DNA of 37,972 nt from Candidatus Sumerlaeota bacterium (GCA_007132505.1 SLOM01000248.1:1-37972), one strand, 5' to 3'; counted from the stretch's first letter, positions 17,401 to 24,232 are shown. The notes: generated by a model from the sequence alone, not told the origin. Numbers and translations: made by a program.

Positions 17401-17620
17401 CGGTGGCCAGGACCTGGTTGGCCTCACTCATCAGCTGGCGGACGGATTCGATCCGGTCGGGCTCGTACTCAAGTCCGCGGTAGTTCTGCTCGATGTCGGC
17501 GAGCAATTGGGCCGTGCTGCTGAGGGCGCGTTCCGCCTGCGGCCTTGCGCACGACGAGAGGCCGAGAGCCACCACGGCCAGAAGGATCATTACCCAGGCA
17601 GTTCCGTATCTTGCGCGCAT
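14420..17620 (-). CDS. Giant alpha-helical repeat lipoprotein (about nine 72-residue repeats)
   Basis: A 1066-residue protein starting with a lipoprotein signal (MRARYGTAWVMILLAVVALG, then LSSC with Cys24 as the lipid anchor). The remainder is almost wholly helical and highly charged. From residue 52 to about 770 a motif recurs: aromatic-x-P/x, then an A-rich helix, a G/D-x-Y/R turn, and a second A-rich helix. Anchor aromatics are Tyr52, about 128, 194, 267, 339, 513, 584, 656 and Trp718; spacing is close to 72 or a multiple. Single units resemble DUF4398-type envelope lipoprotein domains. The last 296 residues are helical but not clearly repeated. The start at 17620 is chosen over a longer frame because GGAGG lies ten bases upstream and it creates the signal. 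It is the core gene of the minus-strand cluster. Confidence 0.85.
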   Translation of the reverse strand: MRARYGTAWVMILLAVVALGLSSCARPQAERALSSTAQLLADIEQNYRGLEYEPDRIESVRQLMSEANQVLATDPGQARTLARQARAEAEQILEAVRPRHADVIYNEAIEEIAVADVNELQRRDAERYQRIREVRSEAEEARAENRYDQVIQLSNEIIREVQTGLSPLQNAANRARIDAEQAINELRAEGGPVYAPQVVASVEAEFEAALDIVERDRDYVLAANRFNEARLRAEEGVVLVLREQSRERIEEIERLLTEALLEQVEIYRPQEYERAASVLESMNVDYEDGRYRDVLHAADTLRPQAQALVIDTKRDASDDRIRSMRSNIRDLEEGGIEEYLPAALDRMRNFLAQAEELRPEDTEDAFDEIKDISIEAEDEYERQRGRFRDLAQDEIRSARTAVDSARAVFDRMEAIFEPISFEHMSPEERAFEAQKDSRRIRLGQELEEASNNLVSADLQLQDDNFRRAIILAEQAQETAQVVLNEVYHVVAHNTSIELARLITRYEREGARIYAPDDLVRSRENLEEVKASIAAGQYLRAVQQAAEARADVELMAQAIAGRASEDIREAREVLREVTSERTRRYTSAQLGEVRQLIEEAEEDLRQDRLRIAVEKAERAMELARAAEEEANRQVAQNQIEGATGMITRAQDARAELYAGRELEDARRLLSTAQTLFATGDYLKAEELGAISERRANDALFRKINTADAEIASARAVGAWDRDSARFARANTMVREARALLEEGHYDESARRADRAASIASSLAVQSRRANFRDRIRDVNRNLDKGTDQGINFFQREESEEIRREVNTLLAEYSDDQYERIMDRVERLEARLRFTLDQTDERVMELAEHLEGRIESLREARARDFAEQELNSASTKIHHARIDFRRGNFRSAHRNLHQAFALVDEAEFRKGAEGYRADVVQLFDEYLEAQNRFRNVLGMDAPMLRQAVTGPDGSRQGIAISARYTPNDYRAKLDELYTRAAGLEHPERLADVHDAVIQTFAEGRLAAIHFEKLVILDMVSKNEADNLISQAYARQNRSNRLMGAVQEQLFADKVRFRLVQAGSSILVD

Positions 17621-17749
17621 CCGAAGAGGAGCCTCCAAGGAGTTCTTGATTATGACCAGTCCCGATCCTGCAAGGCGCCGGGGGCAAGGATTGGCTTCAA
17701 GTCCGCTCAATGCTCCACCTGTCCGGGCGGGGGAGGGCAATTGAATAAT

Positions 17750-17764
17750 CCCCCGGAGGGGGGG
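17750..17764 (-). terminator. Weak hairpin between tail-anchored and giant lipoprotein genes
   Basis: On the minus strand a C-run pairs with GGGGG around a three-base loop and is followed by ATTATTCAATT. The T-tract is poor, so partial termination or an attenuating stem is as likely as a true terminator. Confidence 0.25.
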
Positions 17765-17803
17765 TGGATCATTCGAAACGGACTTGGTCTCCAACGGGCC
17801 TAA

Positions 17804-18295
17804 CTACAGGAACAAGTACCACCCGGCCGCGAGCAGGGCCGCAACAAGGATGATGATGCCCCATGGGAGATTCTTGATCTGATTCGCGGGGCCTTTTGCT
17901 TTCTTCTTCCTGGGTCCCGGGGGGACGTAGCCTTCGTTGAGGAACTTCAGCGCTCCCATGGTCCGGCTGATGTGGACCCGGCAGAAGTGCCACTGCTTGT
18001 GAAAGACCATGCGGTCGTAGTCCGGCAGTTGGCGGAAGTAGGCGACGGAGGTCGTGCTTCGGAGGAGCGATGCCACTTCCTCGCGCTTGATGGAGAAGAC
18101 CCGCTCGTTGAGGCGCTGGCCCAGCTTGCGGGCGTTTTGTGCGATGGTGCTCGTTGTCTCGAGGAACTCTTCCTCGTCCTCGTCGGTGATTTCCGCGTCG
18201 GAAACCGCCTGAAGGTAGTACTCACGGTAGCGCAGCCATTGCTCGAGGAGTGTCTGGGACAGGTCCAGCAGTTCGGGGATTTCTTTCCTTTTCAT
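17804..18295 (-). CDS. Tail-anchored acidic membrane protein, paralogue of 13690-14130
   Basis: The 163-residue product has no N-terminal signal. A soluble domain carries EITDEDEEEF at 35-44, IAQNARKLGQ at 51-60 and QWHFCRVHI with GALKFL at 101-119, all matching its paralogue at the other end of the giant lipoprotein gene. A lysine-rich linker (PPGPRKKKAKGP) leads to a single C-terminal transmembrane helix (about 144-163) that ends the protein, a tail-anchor topology with the domain in the cytoplasm. Function is unknown. A 13-bp perfect hairpin lies 17 bp upstream of its start. Confidence 0.75.
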   Translation of the reverse strand: MKRKEIPELLDLSQTLLEQWLRYREYYLQAVSDAEITDEDEEEFLETTSTIAQNARKLGQRLNERVFSIKREEVASLLRSTTSVAYFRQLPDYDRMVFHKQWHFCRVHISRTMGALKFLNEGYVPPGPRKKKAKGPANQIKNLPWGIIILVAALLAAGWYLFL

Positions 18296-18311
18296 GGCAC
18301 CTTATCGGAGA

Positions 18312-18343
18312 GCGCGGAGCCGCCCCTGAAGGCGGCTCCGCGC
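18312..18343 (-). terminator. 13-bp perfect-stem hairpin in the gene cluster
   Basis: GCGCGGAGCCGCC at 18312-18324 and its exact complement at 18331-18343 enclose a six-base loop. It sits 57 bp after the stop of the heptad-repeat protein gene and 17 bp before the tail-anchored protein start. There is no T-tract on either side, so it may be an mRNA processing or stabilising stem rather than an intrinsic terminator; either way it would unbalance expression of the first gene against the rest. Confidence 0.55.
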
Positions 18344-18400
18344 CGAAATGAGAGCTTACCACGACCGCGTGGGGGGTGGTGGGGTGCCGGGGACCCCCCT

Positions 18401-19348
18401 TTAGAATATCGCGCCGCCCATGCCACCCATACCGCCCATAGCCGGATCGAAGCCGGCCGCTCCGGCGGCACCTATGCCCTGCATGAACTGTTCTGTTTCC
18501 TCGGGTTCGGGCATGTGGGGGGTGAAGTTGGCGGGCATCGGGATGTTGGGAGCGCGGGGCGGGACGGGGAGGTAGGTCATGTACATCTCGCTGTCCAAGT
18601 CCCCCGGCTCGATGCGGTACTCGCGCAGGAAAGTGTCAATCCAGTTGCGCAGGCGCATGTCCTTCTCGATGGCGAGGTCCTGCATCTTGGGGAAGGGGTT
18701 GCGGGGCTCGGTGGTGGCGATGGGGAGGAGTGCGAACTCGCGCTCGTCGAGTTCCTCGGCGAGTTCGAGAGCGCGGATGAGCCGCGTGCGAACGAGTTGC
18801 GCCTCGGGGCTGACCCATTCGCGGGAGATGGTGATGTTCGTGTAGATGTTGTCGCCCGCCACGGCGTCGTGGCCCGTTTCGCCGTCGTCGTAGTAGGCGC
18901 CGGCGTGCTCGGCGAGGATGCGGATTTCGCGGGCGTCCTGGAGCATGATGCCGGTGCGGTGGCAGAAGATGCGCTCACCACCCCATGCCACGAGCGTGTC
19001 CGGTTCGGGCTCCGGCATCATGTCCTGTTGCTGGCCGAACTGGCCGAAGCCCCAAGGGTCCATGCCGAACCCGCCCATGGCCGGATCGAAGCCGCCCATG
19101 GCGGGGTCAAAGCCGCCCATGGCAGGGTCCCAGGCACCCATGGCGGGGTCCTGAGCGACACCGCGCGCCCGGTCCAGCGCGAGCTGACCGGTGCCTCCGG
19201 CGCCGGTGCCTGTGCCGGCGACCTCGTCCATGGCGTCGAACGGTGCGTAGAATCCGGCGCCCACCTGGGCGCTCGCGGAGGAGGTGGCGAAAGCCATGAT
19301 GCCCGCCACCGTCAGCCCGGATATCGTCTTGAGAATGGTGCCTTTCAT
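18401..19348 (-). CDS. Secreted protein with DPAMGGF heptad repeats
   Basis: A 315-residue protein with a Sec signal peptide (MKGTILKTISGLTVAGIMAFATSSASA, read as one signal, cleavage near residue 27). Four tandem heptads DPAMGxW/F occupy residues 67-94, a fifth copy is at 300-306, and both ends are rich in Gly, Met and Phe. Between them lies a conserved-looking domain (117-255) with YYDDGETGHDAVAGDNIYT (152-170), the DDG-x-x-(G)D-x-x-AGD-x-x-YT motif seen in many extracellular beta-sandwich domains. AAGGAG lies eight bases before the ATG. It opens the minus-strand cluster of orphan envelope genes. I recognise no family. Confidence 0.8.
   Translation of the reverse strand: MKGTILKTISGLTVAGIMAFATSSASAQVGAGFYAPFDAMDEVAGTGTGAGGTGQLALDRARGVAQDPAMGAWDPAMGGFDPAMGGFDPAMGGFGMDPWGFGQFGQQQDMMPEPEPDTLVAWGGERIFCHRTGIMLQDAREIRILAEHAGAYYDDGETGHDAVAGDNIYTNITISREWVSPEAQLVRTRLIRALELAEELDEREFALLPIATTEPRNPFPKMQDLAIEKDMRLRNWIDTFLREYRIEPGDLDSEMYMTYLPVPPRAPNIPMPANFTPHMPEPEETEQFMQGIGAAGAAGFDPAMGGMGGMGGAIF
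19067..19150 (-). repeat. Four tandem 21-bp coding repeats (DPAMGGF)
   Basis: Four near-identical 21-bp units encode the heptads at residues 67-94 of the secreted protein. The unit conserves GACCC(T/C/G)GCCATGGG on the minus strand. Such units can change number by slippage. Confidence 0.85.
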
Positions 19349-19430
19349 GATGCCGACTCCTTGGGTCCCATCAGCTGGGTAAAGACTGCTCCAAATGGCG
19401 GGGGCATGGCAAGGGAATGATGGAGCGGGA

Positions 19431-19991
19431 CTACTCCAACATTCCGGCTTTTCTCGCGTATTCGAAGACGTTTCCCGCTTCGAGGATGGGAAGCACGTCC
19501 CCGAGCGGCGTCAACCGCGTTTCAGTGCCCCGGGTGTGGTTGATCAGCCTGTTCTGTTGAAGGTCCACTTCCACGTCGTCGCCGGTGGCGACCTTCTCGA
19601 TCAGGCTCTCGGGGGTCTCGTAGGGGACAAGGTATCCGCCGTTGATGCAGTTGCGGAAGAAGATGCGGGCGAAGAACTCCGCGATGACAACGGTGGCGCC
19701 TGCCTCCGCCATGGCGAGGGGGGCGTGCTCGCGGGAGGAGCCGCAGCCGAAGTTCTTTCCGCCGATTACTATTTTGTAGTCGCTCTTGTATTCGTTCTCG
19801 CGCGTGAAGGGTATGTTGCCCTCCGGGAGGCCGGAGTCCGCCGGCGGGACGCCACAGAGGGCGTACCGGCCGAACATCTTGCGCTCCTCGGGGTCCGAGG
19901 GGTTGTACACAAGGTGCTCGGCGGGGATGATCTGGTCGGTGTCAATATTGTTTCCGACCACAAAGGCTTTTCCGCGTATCGTCTTTTCCAT
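19431..19991 (-). CDS. leuD: 3-isopropylmalate dehydratase small subunit
   Basis: The 186-residue swivel subunit that pairs with LeuC to isomerise 2- and 3-isopropylmalate in leucine synthesis. NIDTDQIIPAEH at 15-26 and FGCGSSREHAP at 81-91 are the substrate-binding signatures of LeuD/aconitase small subunits. AAGGAG lies on the minus strand just upstream of the ATG. leuC is not adjacent; a 404-residue unrelated gene lies between them on the same strand, 20 bp upstream of leuD. Confidence 0.95.
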   Translation of the reverse strand: MEKTIRGKAFVVGNNIDTDQIIPAEHLVYNPSDPEERKMFGRYALCGVPPADSGLPEGNIPFTRENEYKSDYKIVIGGKNFGCGSSREHAPLAMAEAGATVVIAEFFARIFFRNCINGGYLVPYETPESLIEKVATGDDVEVDLQQNRLINHTRGTETRLTPLGDVLPILEAGNVFEYARKAGMLE

Positions 19992-20011
19992 GCCTTGCCG
20001 GCCTTTCTCCT

Positions 20012-21226
20012 TTATCTCTTGATTCGGAAGCTTGGGTCCGCGCGGCGGACCTGCTGTTCGACTGTTTCCACCTGCCGGACGACGTCGCGTGAGAGGTTGC
20101 GGGCCATCTCCGTGAGGGCGGAGATCTCGCGGTCGCGGGACGTCGCCGTCAGCGTGGCAAGTTCCACCCCGTGCTGGTTGAAGGCCGCAAGGCGTTCCTC
20201 AAGGGATGCGAGCGCGTCGCGTCCGCCATGCTGGTCCATGGCTTCCCGGAAGGGGGCCTGAGCCAGGACGTCTGAGAACGCCCGGATGTCTTCCTGCACG
20301 GCGAGGCCGGAGCTGTGGAACCCACGCGCCGCCTCGACGGCACGTTTGCGCTCCTCGCTTGTCTCACGGAGCGCGAGCACAAGGTCCTCCTCGATCAGGT
20401 GTTCCTCCGGGAGGGCGATCTGCAGGGGATACGCGGCGGGGCTTCTGCGGCCTTCGGGACGGATCTCAAGGCCGGTCACGGCCGACTGCGTGTTGGCGAG
20501 GACGGCGAGGAGTCCCGGGGCCGCCAGCACGTCTCCGTCGCGCCTGCGGTAGGTGCGGGGAGAGCTGATTTCCGCGACTTCGAGCCGCTGCCGGCGGGTC
20601 TGGGTGACTCGCTCGGCGAGGGCGCTCTCCCGGCGGTCTCCCGTCACGCTGACCACCCGGAGGCCGCGCAGGCGCTCACGTGTTTCGCCGCGGGGGAAGG
20701 TGTAGTCGAGGCCGACCACTTCGTCGAGCTTCCAGTCATTGATCTCGAAGCGGTATCCTTCCTGAATTTCCGCGGACTGGAAGGTAACGTAGGCGGTCCG
20801 CCAGTGGATGCCGGAGGAATTTTGGATGGCGATTTCGACGTTGATGGTGTCCGCCGTCGGATAGGTGCGGCGCGCGACGCTGAAGGGATAAAGCTGGGGG
20901 AGGGGGGCCATGTGTGTCTGCGGCTCGGCTTCCGGCCCGACGGGCCGGCCCTTGCGCGAGAAGCGCACCCGCGTGGTGTCGGCCTCCCGGCGCTCCATCT
21001 CCTCGCGCGTGGGCGGACGGCGCGTGGTGTCCGGCTCGGCGGCCCGCCGGCGGTCGAACCCATCTTCCGATTCGGGGGGTGCCTCAGCAGTTTCGGTGGC
21101 TTCCGGCTCGGCGGACTGCACGTTGAACCACTCAGCGGCAGCAGCCGGGTCCCGGATGACATACAGAGCCCCCGCTCCCACGATGAGGATGAAGACTACG
21201 GCAAGGGCGATAAGTGCTTTCTTCAC
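20012..21226 (-). CDS. Membrane-anchored protein of unknown function between leuC and leuD
   Basis: The 404-residue product (GTG start) has one N-terminal transmembrane anchor (4-24), a disordered Pro/Glu/Thr/Arg-rich stretch (40-110), a beta-rich domain (about 115-290) and a helical C-terminus (295-404) with heptad-like spacing. The beta domain includes TINVEIAIQNSSGIHWRTAY, similar in style to extracytoplasmic FxLYD-like folds, without a firm match. Nothing suggests a role in leucine synthesis. It lies in the leu operon, 145 bp after leuC and 20 bp before leuD, so it should be co-transcribed. Confidence 0.75.
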   Translation of the reverse strand: MKKALIALAVVFILIVGAGALYVIRDPAAAAEWFNVQSAEPEATETAEAPPESEDGFDRRRAAEPDTTRRPPTREEMERREADTTRVRFSRKGRPVGPEAEPQTHMAPLPQLYPFSVARRTYPTADTINVEIAIQNSSGIHWRTAYVTFQSAEIQEGYRFEINDWKLDEVVGLDYTFPRGETRERLRGLRVVSVTGDRRESALAERVTQTRRQRLEVAEISSPRTYRRRDGDVLAAPGLLAVLANTQSAVTGLEIRPEGRRSPAAYPLQIALPEEHLIEEDLVLALRETSEERKRAVEAARGFHSSGLAVQEDIRAFSDVLAQAPFREAMDQHGGRDALASLEERLAAFNQHGVELATLTATSRDREISALTEMARNLSRDVVRQVETVEQQVRRADPSFRIKR

Positions 21227-21334
21227 GGGCGTGGCCCCCGGGGATCAGGTCTCGTTTGGGGATCCCCATTTTTTCCGGCGAAAGGCTCTTGGTGCGGACG
21301 CCACCGCGCAAACAAAAACGGCTCCGCAGCGGGG

Positions 21335-21354
21335 TTGCACACGGGATTGCACAC
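21335..21354. repeat. Direct repeat TTGCACAC x2 after leuC
   Basis: TTGCACAC occurs at 21335-21342 and again at 21347-21354, a 12-bp period, in the 145-bp spacer between leuC and the following gene. It could be a tandem binding site; no regulator is assigned. Confidence 0.3.
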
Positions 21355-21371
21355 CTTGGCGGAAGTCCCTC

Positions 21372-22742
21372 CTACACGAAGGACCCGATCAGCTCCCTCG
21401 GATCGGTGATGACGCCGCGGATGGCGCTGGCGGCGACGGTCAGGGGCGAAGCGAGGTAGACCTGCGCCTGCTTGTGCCCCATGCGGCCGGGGAAGTTGCG
21501 GTTGGTGGCCGAGATGCAGACCTCGTCCGCCTTGTTGAGCCGGCCAAGCGTGTCGGCCGGTCCGCCCAGGCAGGCCGCGCAACTGGCCGGACCGATTATT
21601 GTTCCGGCGTCCTGGAAAACCTTGCGCAGGGGGGTGCCGTCCACCTGTTCGGTGTCGAGCGCTGCGTCCACTTCCGTGCTGGCGGGGACGACGAAGGTCG
21701 GGATGCGCACCTCGGTGCCCTTGAGCAGGCGGGCAGCCGCGACAAAGTCGCTGATCTTGCCGCCCGTGCAGCTCCCGATGTAGGCGCGGGTGAGCTTCGT
21801 GCCCTTCACCTCGCTGACGGTTGCCTTGTTGTCGGGCGAGTGGGGCTTGGCCACCATGGGCTCGAGCGTGTCGAGGTTGTAGGCCTTCTCGAAGATGAAT
21901 TGGGCGTCCGGGTCGTTGTCGTGGAACGTCATGGCCTGTGGTGTGCCGGCGCGGGTGACACGCTCGAGGACGTACTCGCGCGTCAGTTCGTCCGGCGTCA
22001 CGAGGCCGTTCTTGCCGCCCGCCTCGATCACCATGTTGCAGAGGGTCATGCGGTCCTCCATGGTGAGGCGCGCGACGCCGTCGCCATCGAAGTGCATGGC
22101 GCGGTAGGTGGCTCCGTCCACGCCGATGTCCCCGATGATGGCGAGGATCATGTCCTTGGCCATCATGTAGGGCGGCAGTTCGCCCTCGAAGATGAAGCGC
22201 ATGGTTGGGGGGACCTTGAGCCATGTCTTGCCGGTGCCGAGGACGAAGCCGGCGTCGGTGTTGCCGATGCCGGTGGCGAACTGGCCGAAGGCGCCGGCAG
22301 TACAGGTGTGCGAGTCGGTTCCGAGGAGTATTTCACCCGGGCGTGTGTGGCCTTCCTCCGGCAGGGCGATGTGGCAGACGCCCTTGTAGGAGGTGCGCTT
22401 GGGGTCCGCGTAGGGCGAGGGCATGCCTTCAGCCTTCAGGAAGTCGGGGTCGTAGTAGTACTTGAGCCCATGCTTCTTCACGAAGGCGCGCAGGATGTCT
22501 ATGTTGCGGTGCGCCTGCTCGTTTGCGGTGAAGATGTAGTGGTCGGGAATGATGACGACGCGGTCGGGGTCGAAGACCTTGGCGTCCTTGCCGAACTCGC
22601 GCTCGAAGATGCCGATGGTGCCCGGACCGCAGACGTCGTGGGTCATGAGGATGTCCACGTCCACCCAGATGTTCTCGCCCGGCTGGACGGAGTCCCTGCC
22701 CGCGTGGGCGGCCAGGATTTTTTCGGTGATGGTCATGCCCAT
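21372..22742 (-). CDS. leuC: 3-isopropylmalate dehydratase large subunit
   Basis: A 456-residue aconitase-superfamily protein that carries the [4Fe-4S] cluster for the isopropylmalate isomerase reaction. The three cluster cysteines are Cys325 (IGSCTGGK) and Cys388/Cys391 (PASCAACLGGP); the active-site GTDSHTCTAG lies at 141-150 and NRNFPGRMGHK at 414-424. The Fe-S supply is matched by the isc block in this window. The ATG at 22742 follows GAGG at about 11 bases. A related homoaconitase activity cannot be excluded by sequence, but the leuD partner supports leucine synthesis. Confidence 0.95.
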   Translation of the reverse strand: MGMTITEKILAAHAGRDSVQPGENIWVDVDILMTHDVCGPGTIGIFEREFGKDAKVFDPDRVVIIPDHYIFTANEQAHRNIDILRAFVKKHGLKYYYDPDFLKAEGMPSPYADPKRTSYKGVCHIALPEEGHTRPGEILLGTDSHTCTAGAFGQFATGIGNTDAGFVLGTGKTWLKVPPTMRFIFEGELPPYMMAKDMILAIIGDIGVDGATYRAMHFDGDGVARLTMEDRMTLCNMVIEAGGKNGLVTPDELTREYVLERVTRAGTPQAMTFHDNDPDAQFIFEKAYNLDTLEPMVAKPHSPDNKATVSEVKGTKLTRAYIGSCTGGKISDFVAAARLLKGTEVRIPTFVVPASTEVDAALDTEQVDGTPLRKVFQDAGTIIGPASCAACLGGPADTLGRLNKADEVCISATNRNFPGRMGHKQAQVYLASPLTVAASAIRGVITDPRELIGSFV

Positions 22743-22783
22743 TGTGTGATCGCCTCGTATCCTCGTATAGCCTGATTAGCCTT

Positions 22784-22859
22784 GGTGAGGCTAGTTGCCT
22801 CGCCCGGAGCCGCGCAAAGAGAATCTCCCCCTGCCCGGACAGCCAGGGGAAGCCTCACC
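22784..22859 (-). promoter_or_regulatory. Nested inverted repeats in the leuC leader
   Basis: An outer 9-bp pair (22784-22792 with 22851-22859) encloses an inner 6-bp hairpin (22828-22833 with 22844-22849). On the minus strand this lies 42-117 bases before leuC and after the stop of the methyltransferase gene. It could form a leader RNA structure for leuC or part of the upstream terminator. It matches no riboswitch consensus I know. Confidence 0.35.
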
Positions 22860-22900
22860 TGGAGGGATTAGCGAAGACGGGACCGGATGGCGGGGCGGGA

Positions 22901-24172
22901 TCAGAGCCGGGAGAGCTCCCGGGCAGCGTTGGTGTCCCCAGGGTTTTGTTCGACGACGGTACTGAGGTGCCGGCGGGCGGCCTCGCGGTCCCCAGAGGCC
23001 CGGTACCACTCCGCCAAGTGGCCGCGAATCCAGTGCCGGGGGTGCATGGTGAGCAGTTCCTCCGCGGCGGCGCAGGCCTCGGTGAGGGAGAAATCCTCCA
23101 TGGAATGGATCAGGCGGCGGGCGACGACCTCCGGGTGGCGGGGGTCTGAGGCCTCCTCGCTGCATTGCCGCTGCCAGTCCCTGGCCATGGATGAGAAGGC
23201 TGAGACCGGGTGCAAGGCCTCCGGGAGGAAGGTTTGGAGTAGCTTCGTGTCGCGGGAGAAGAGCCAGTTCTCGAGGATGACACGGCCCTTGCGCGGCCCG
23301 GCCGGCCGCACGGTGACAGGCATCCCCTCCTCCACGCGAACACCAAGAAAACCGAGGTCCTCCAGGAAGGCGGCAAGGTGCCCGGGGGAGTAGCCGTTAT
23401 GGGCGAGCAGGCCGGAGTGGCACTCCACGAGGACGGAGCCGACCATGCCGGAGGCGAGCAGACGCCGTGCTCCTTGGAGTGCGCGGAGTTCGTGCCCCTC
23501 CACGTCGAGCTTCAGAAGGTCCACTGTGGCGTCCAGGTCGCCGAGCACCTCGTCCAGCGGGGCGAGGGGGACGTGTGTGGTGGGCGCAGCGCGGCCGTCG
23601 CTGCCGTACACGAGGCGCGCATGGCCAATGGACTTGTCGAGGAGCAGGCGGAGTTCCCCACGCCGGCCCGAGGCGGCGAGTTCATGCACGCTGACGTGCA
23701 GACCGCGGCCATGAAGCTGCTGGGCATGGTCACGAAGCTGGGAAAGCGCCCTGGGGTCCGGTTCGATCAGCACGAGCCTGCCGCCCGGCCGCAGATGCCG
23801 CGAGGCCATGGAGGCGGTGAACCCAATCTGTGCGCCCACGTCCACGAAGGTCCCCCCGGGAGAGAGCGTGGCCTCGAAGACCTTCTCCATCCAGCGCTCG
23901 TAACAGTCGAAGGCCATGAAGAGCTGAAACGGCATGGTGCCGTTGTAGGTCATGCGCATGCCGTGCTGGCGGACGCGGAGCCAAGGCGAGGAGCAACGGT
24001 TCGCCATCCACTGCAGGGCAGGGACGAACCGGCCGCGTCCTTTTGGAAGCAGGCGGATCAGACGGGCCAGGGTGGAGAGACAACGGTCGTGCTTCAGCGG
24101 CGATCCTCCCTTTGACTGGGCGAGACTATGGAGCCAATCCAACTCCCATTCTGTGATCTGGGACAAGGACAC
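22901..24172 (-). CDS. FkbM family methyltransferase with helical C-terminal extension
   Basis: An about 423-residue protein. The SAM-dependent Rossmann domain shows motif I FVDVGAQIGFTA at 109-120, IEPDP at 136-140 and LLKLDVEGHELRALQGA from 219, the FkbM hallmark; FkbM enzymes O-methylate sugars, lipids or peptides. The C-terminal 90 residues (SLTEACAAAEELLTMHPRHW and following) look like TPR-type helices. The frame extends to 24358, but those N-terminal residues are implausible (WPPWRWPSWRSRRA) and overlap the divergent glycosidase gene. I favour the GTG at 24172, although its Shine-Dalgarno is weak. Substrate unknown; a surface glycan is plausible from its neighbours. Confidence 0.82.
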   Translation of the reverse strand: MSLSQITEWELDWLHSLAQSKGGSPLKHDRCLSTLARLIRLLPKGRGRFVPALQWMANRCSSPWLRVRQHGMRMTYNGTMPFQLFMAFDCYERWMEKVFEATLSPGGTFVDVGAQIGFTASMASRHLRPGGRLVLIEPDPRALSQLRDHAQQLHGRGLHVSVHELAASGRRGELRLLLDKSIGHARLVYGSDGRAAPTTHVPLAPLDEVLGDLDATVDLLKLDVEGHELRALQGARRLLASGMVGSVLVECHSGLLAHNGYSPGHLAAFLEDLGFLGVRVEEGMPVTVRPAGPRKGRVILENWLFSRDTKLLQTFLPEALHPVSAFSSMARDWQRQCSEEASDPRHPEVVARRLIHSMEDFSLTEACAAAEELLTMHPRHWIRGHLAEWYRASGDREAARRHLSTVVEQNPGDTNAARELSRL

Positions 24173-24218
24173 TTGCTGAGCGCGTGCGTCCTGCGTGGCG
24201 GAATCTGCTTGCCGCGGG

Positions 24219-24232
24219 TGTAACCGGTTGCA
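24219..24232. promoter_or_regulatory. LacI/cre-like operator before glycosidase gene 1
   Basis: TGTAACCGGTTGCA is a near-perfect palindrome (one mismatch) centred on CG, as in operators of the LacI/GalR family. It fits the cre consensus TGWAANCGNTNWCA at all fixed positions but one. It lies 38 bp upstream of the glycosidase ATG and 46 bp from the divergent methyltransferase start, so it may act on both. A closely matching site precedes the second glycosidase gene at 34239-34252. Confidence 0.65.

Noticed and set aside
19067-19150. CRISPR-like repeats
   Set aside because: Units are coding, contiguous and in frame, with no spacers.
22743-22900. Known riboswitch before leuC
   Set aside because: Does not fit cobalamin, TPP, SAM, glycine or T-box conserved elements that I can recall.
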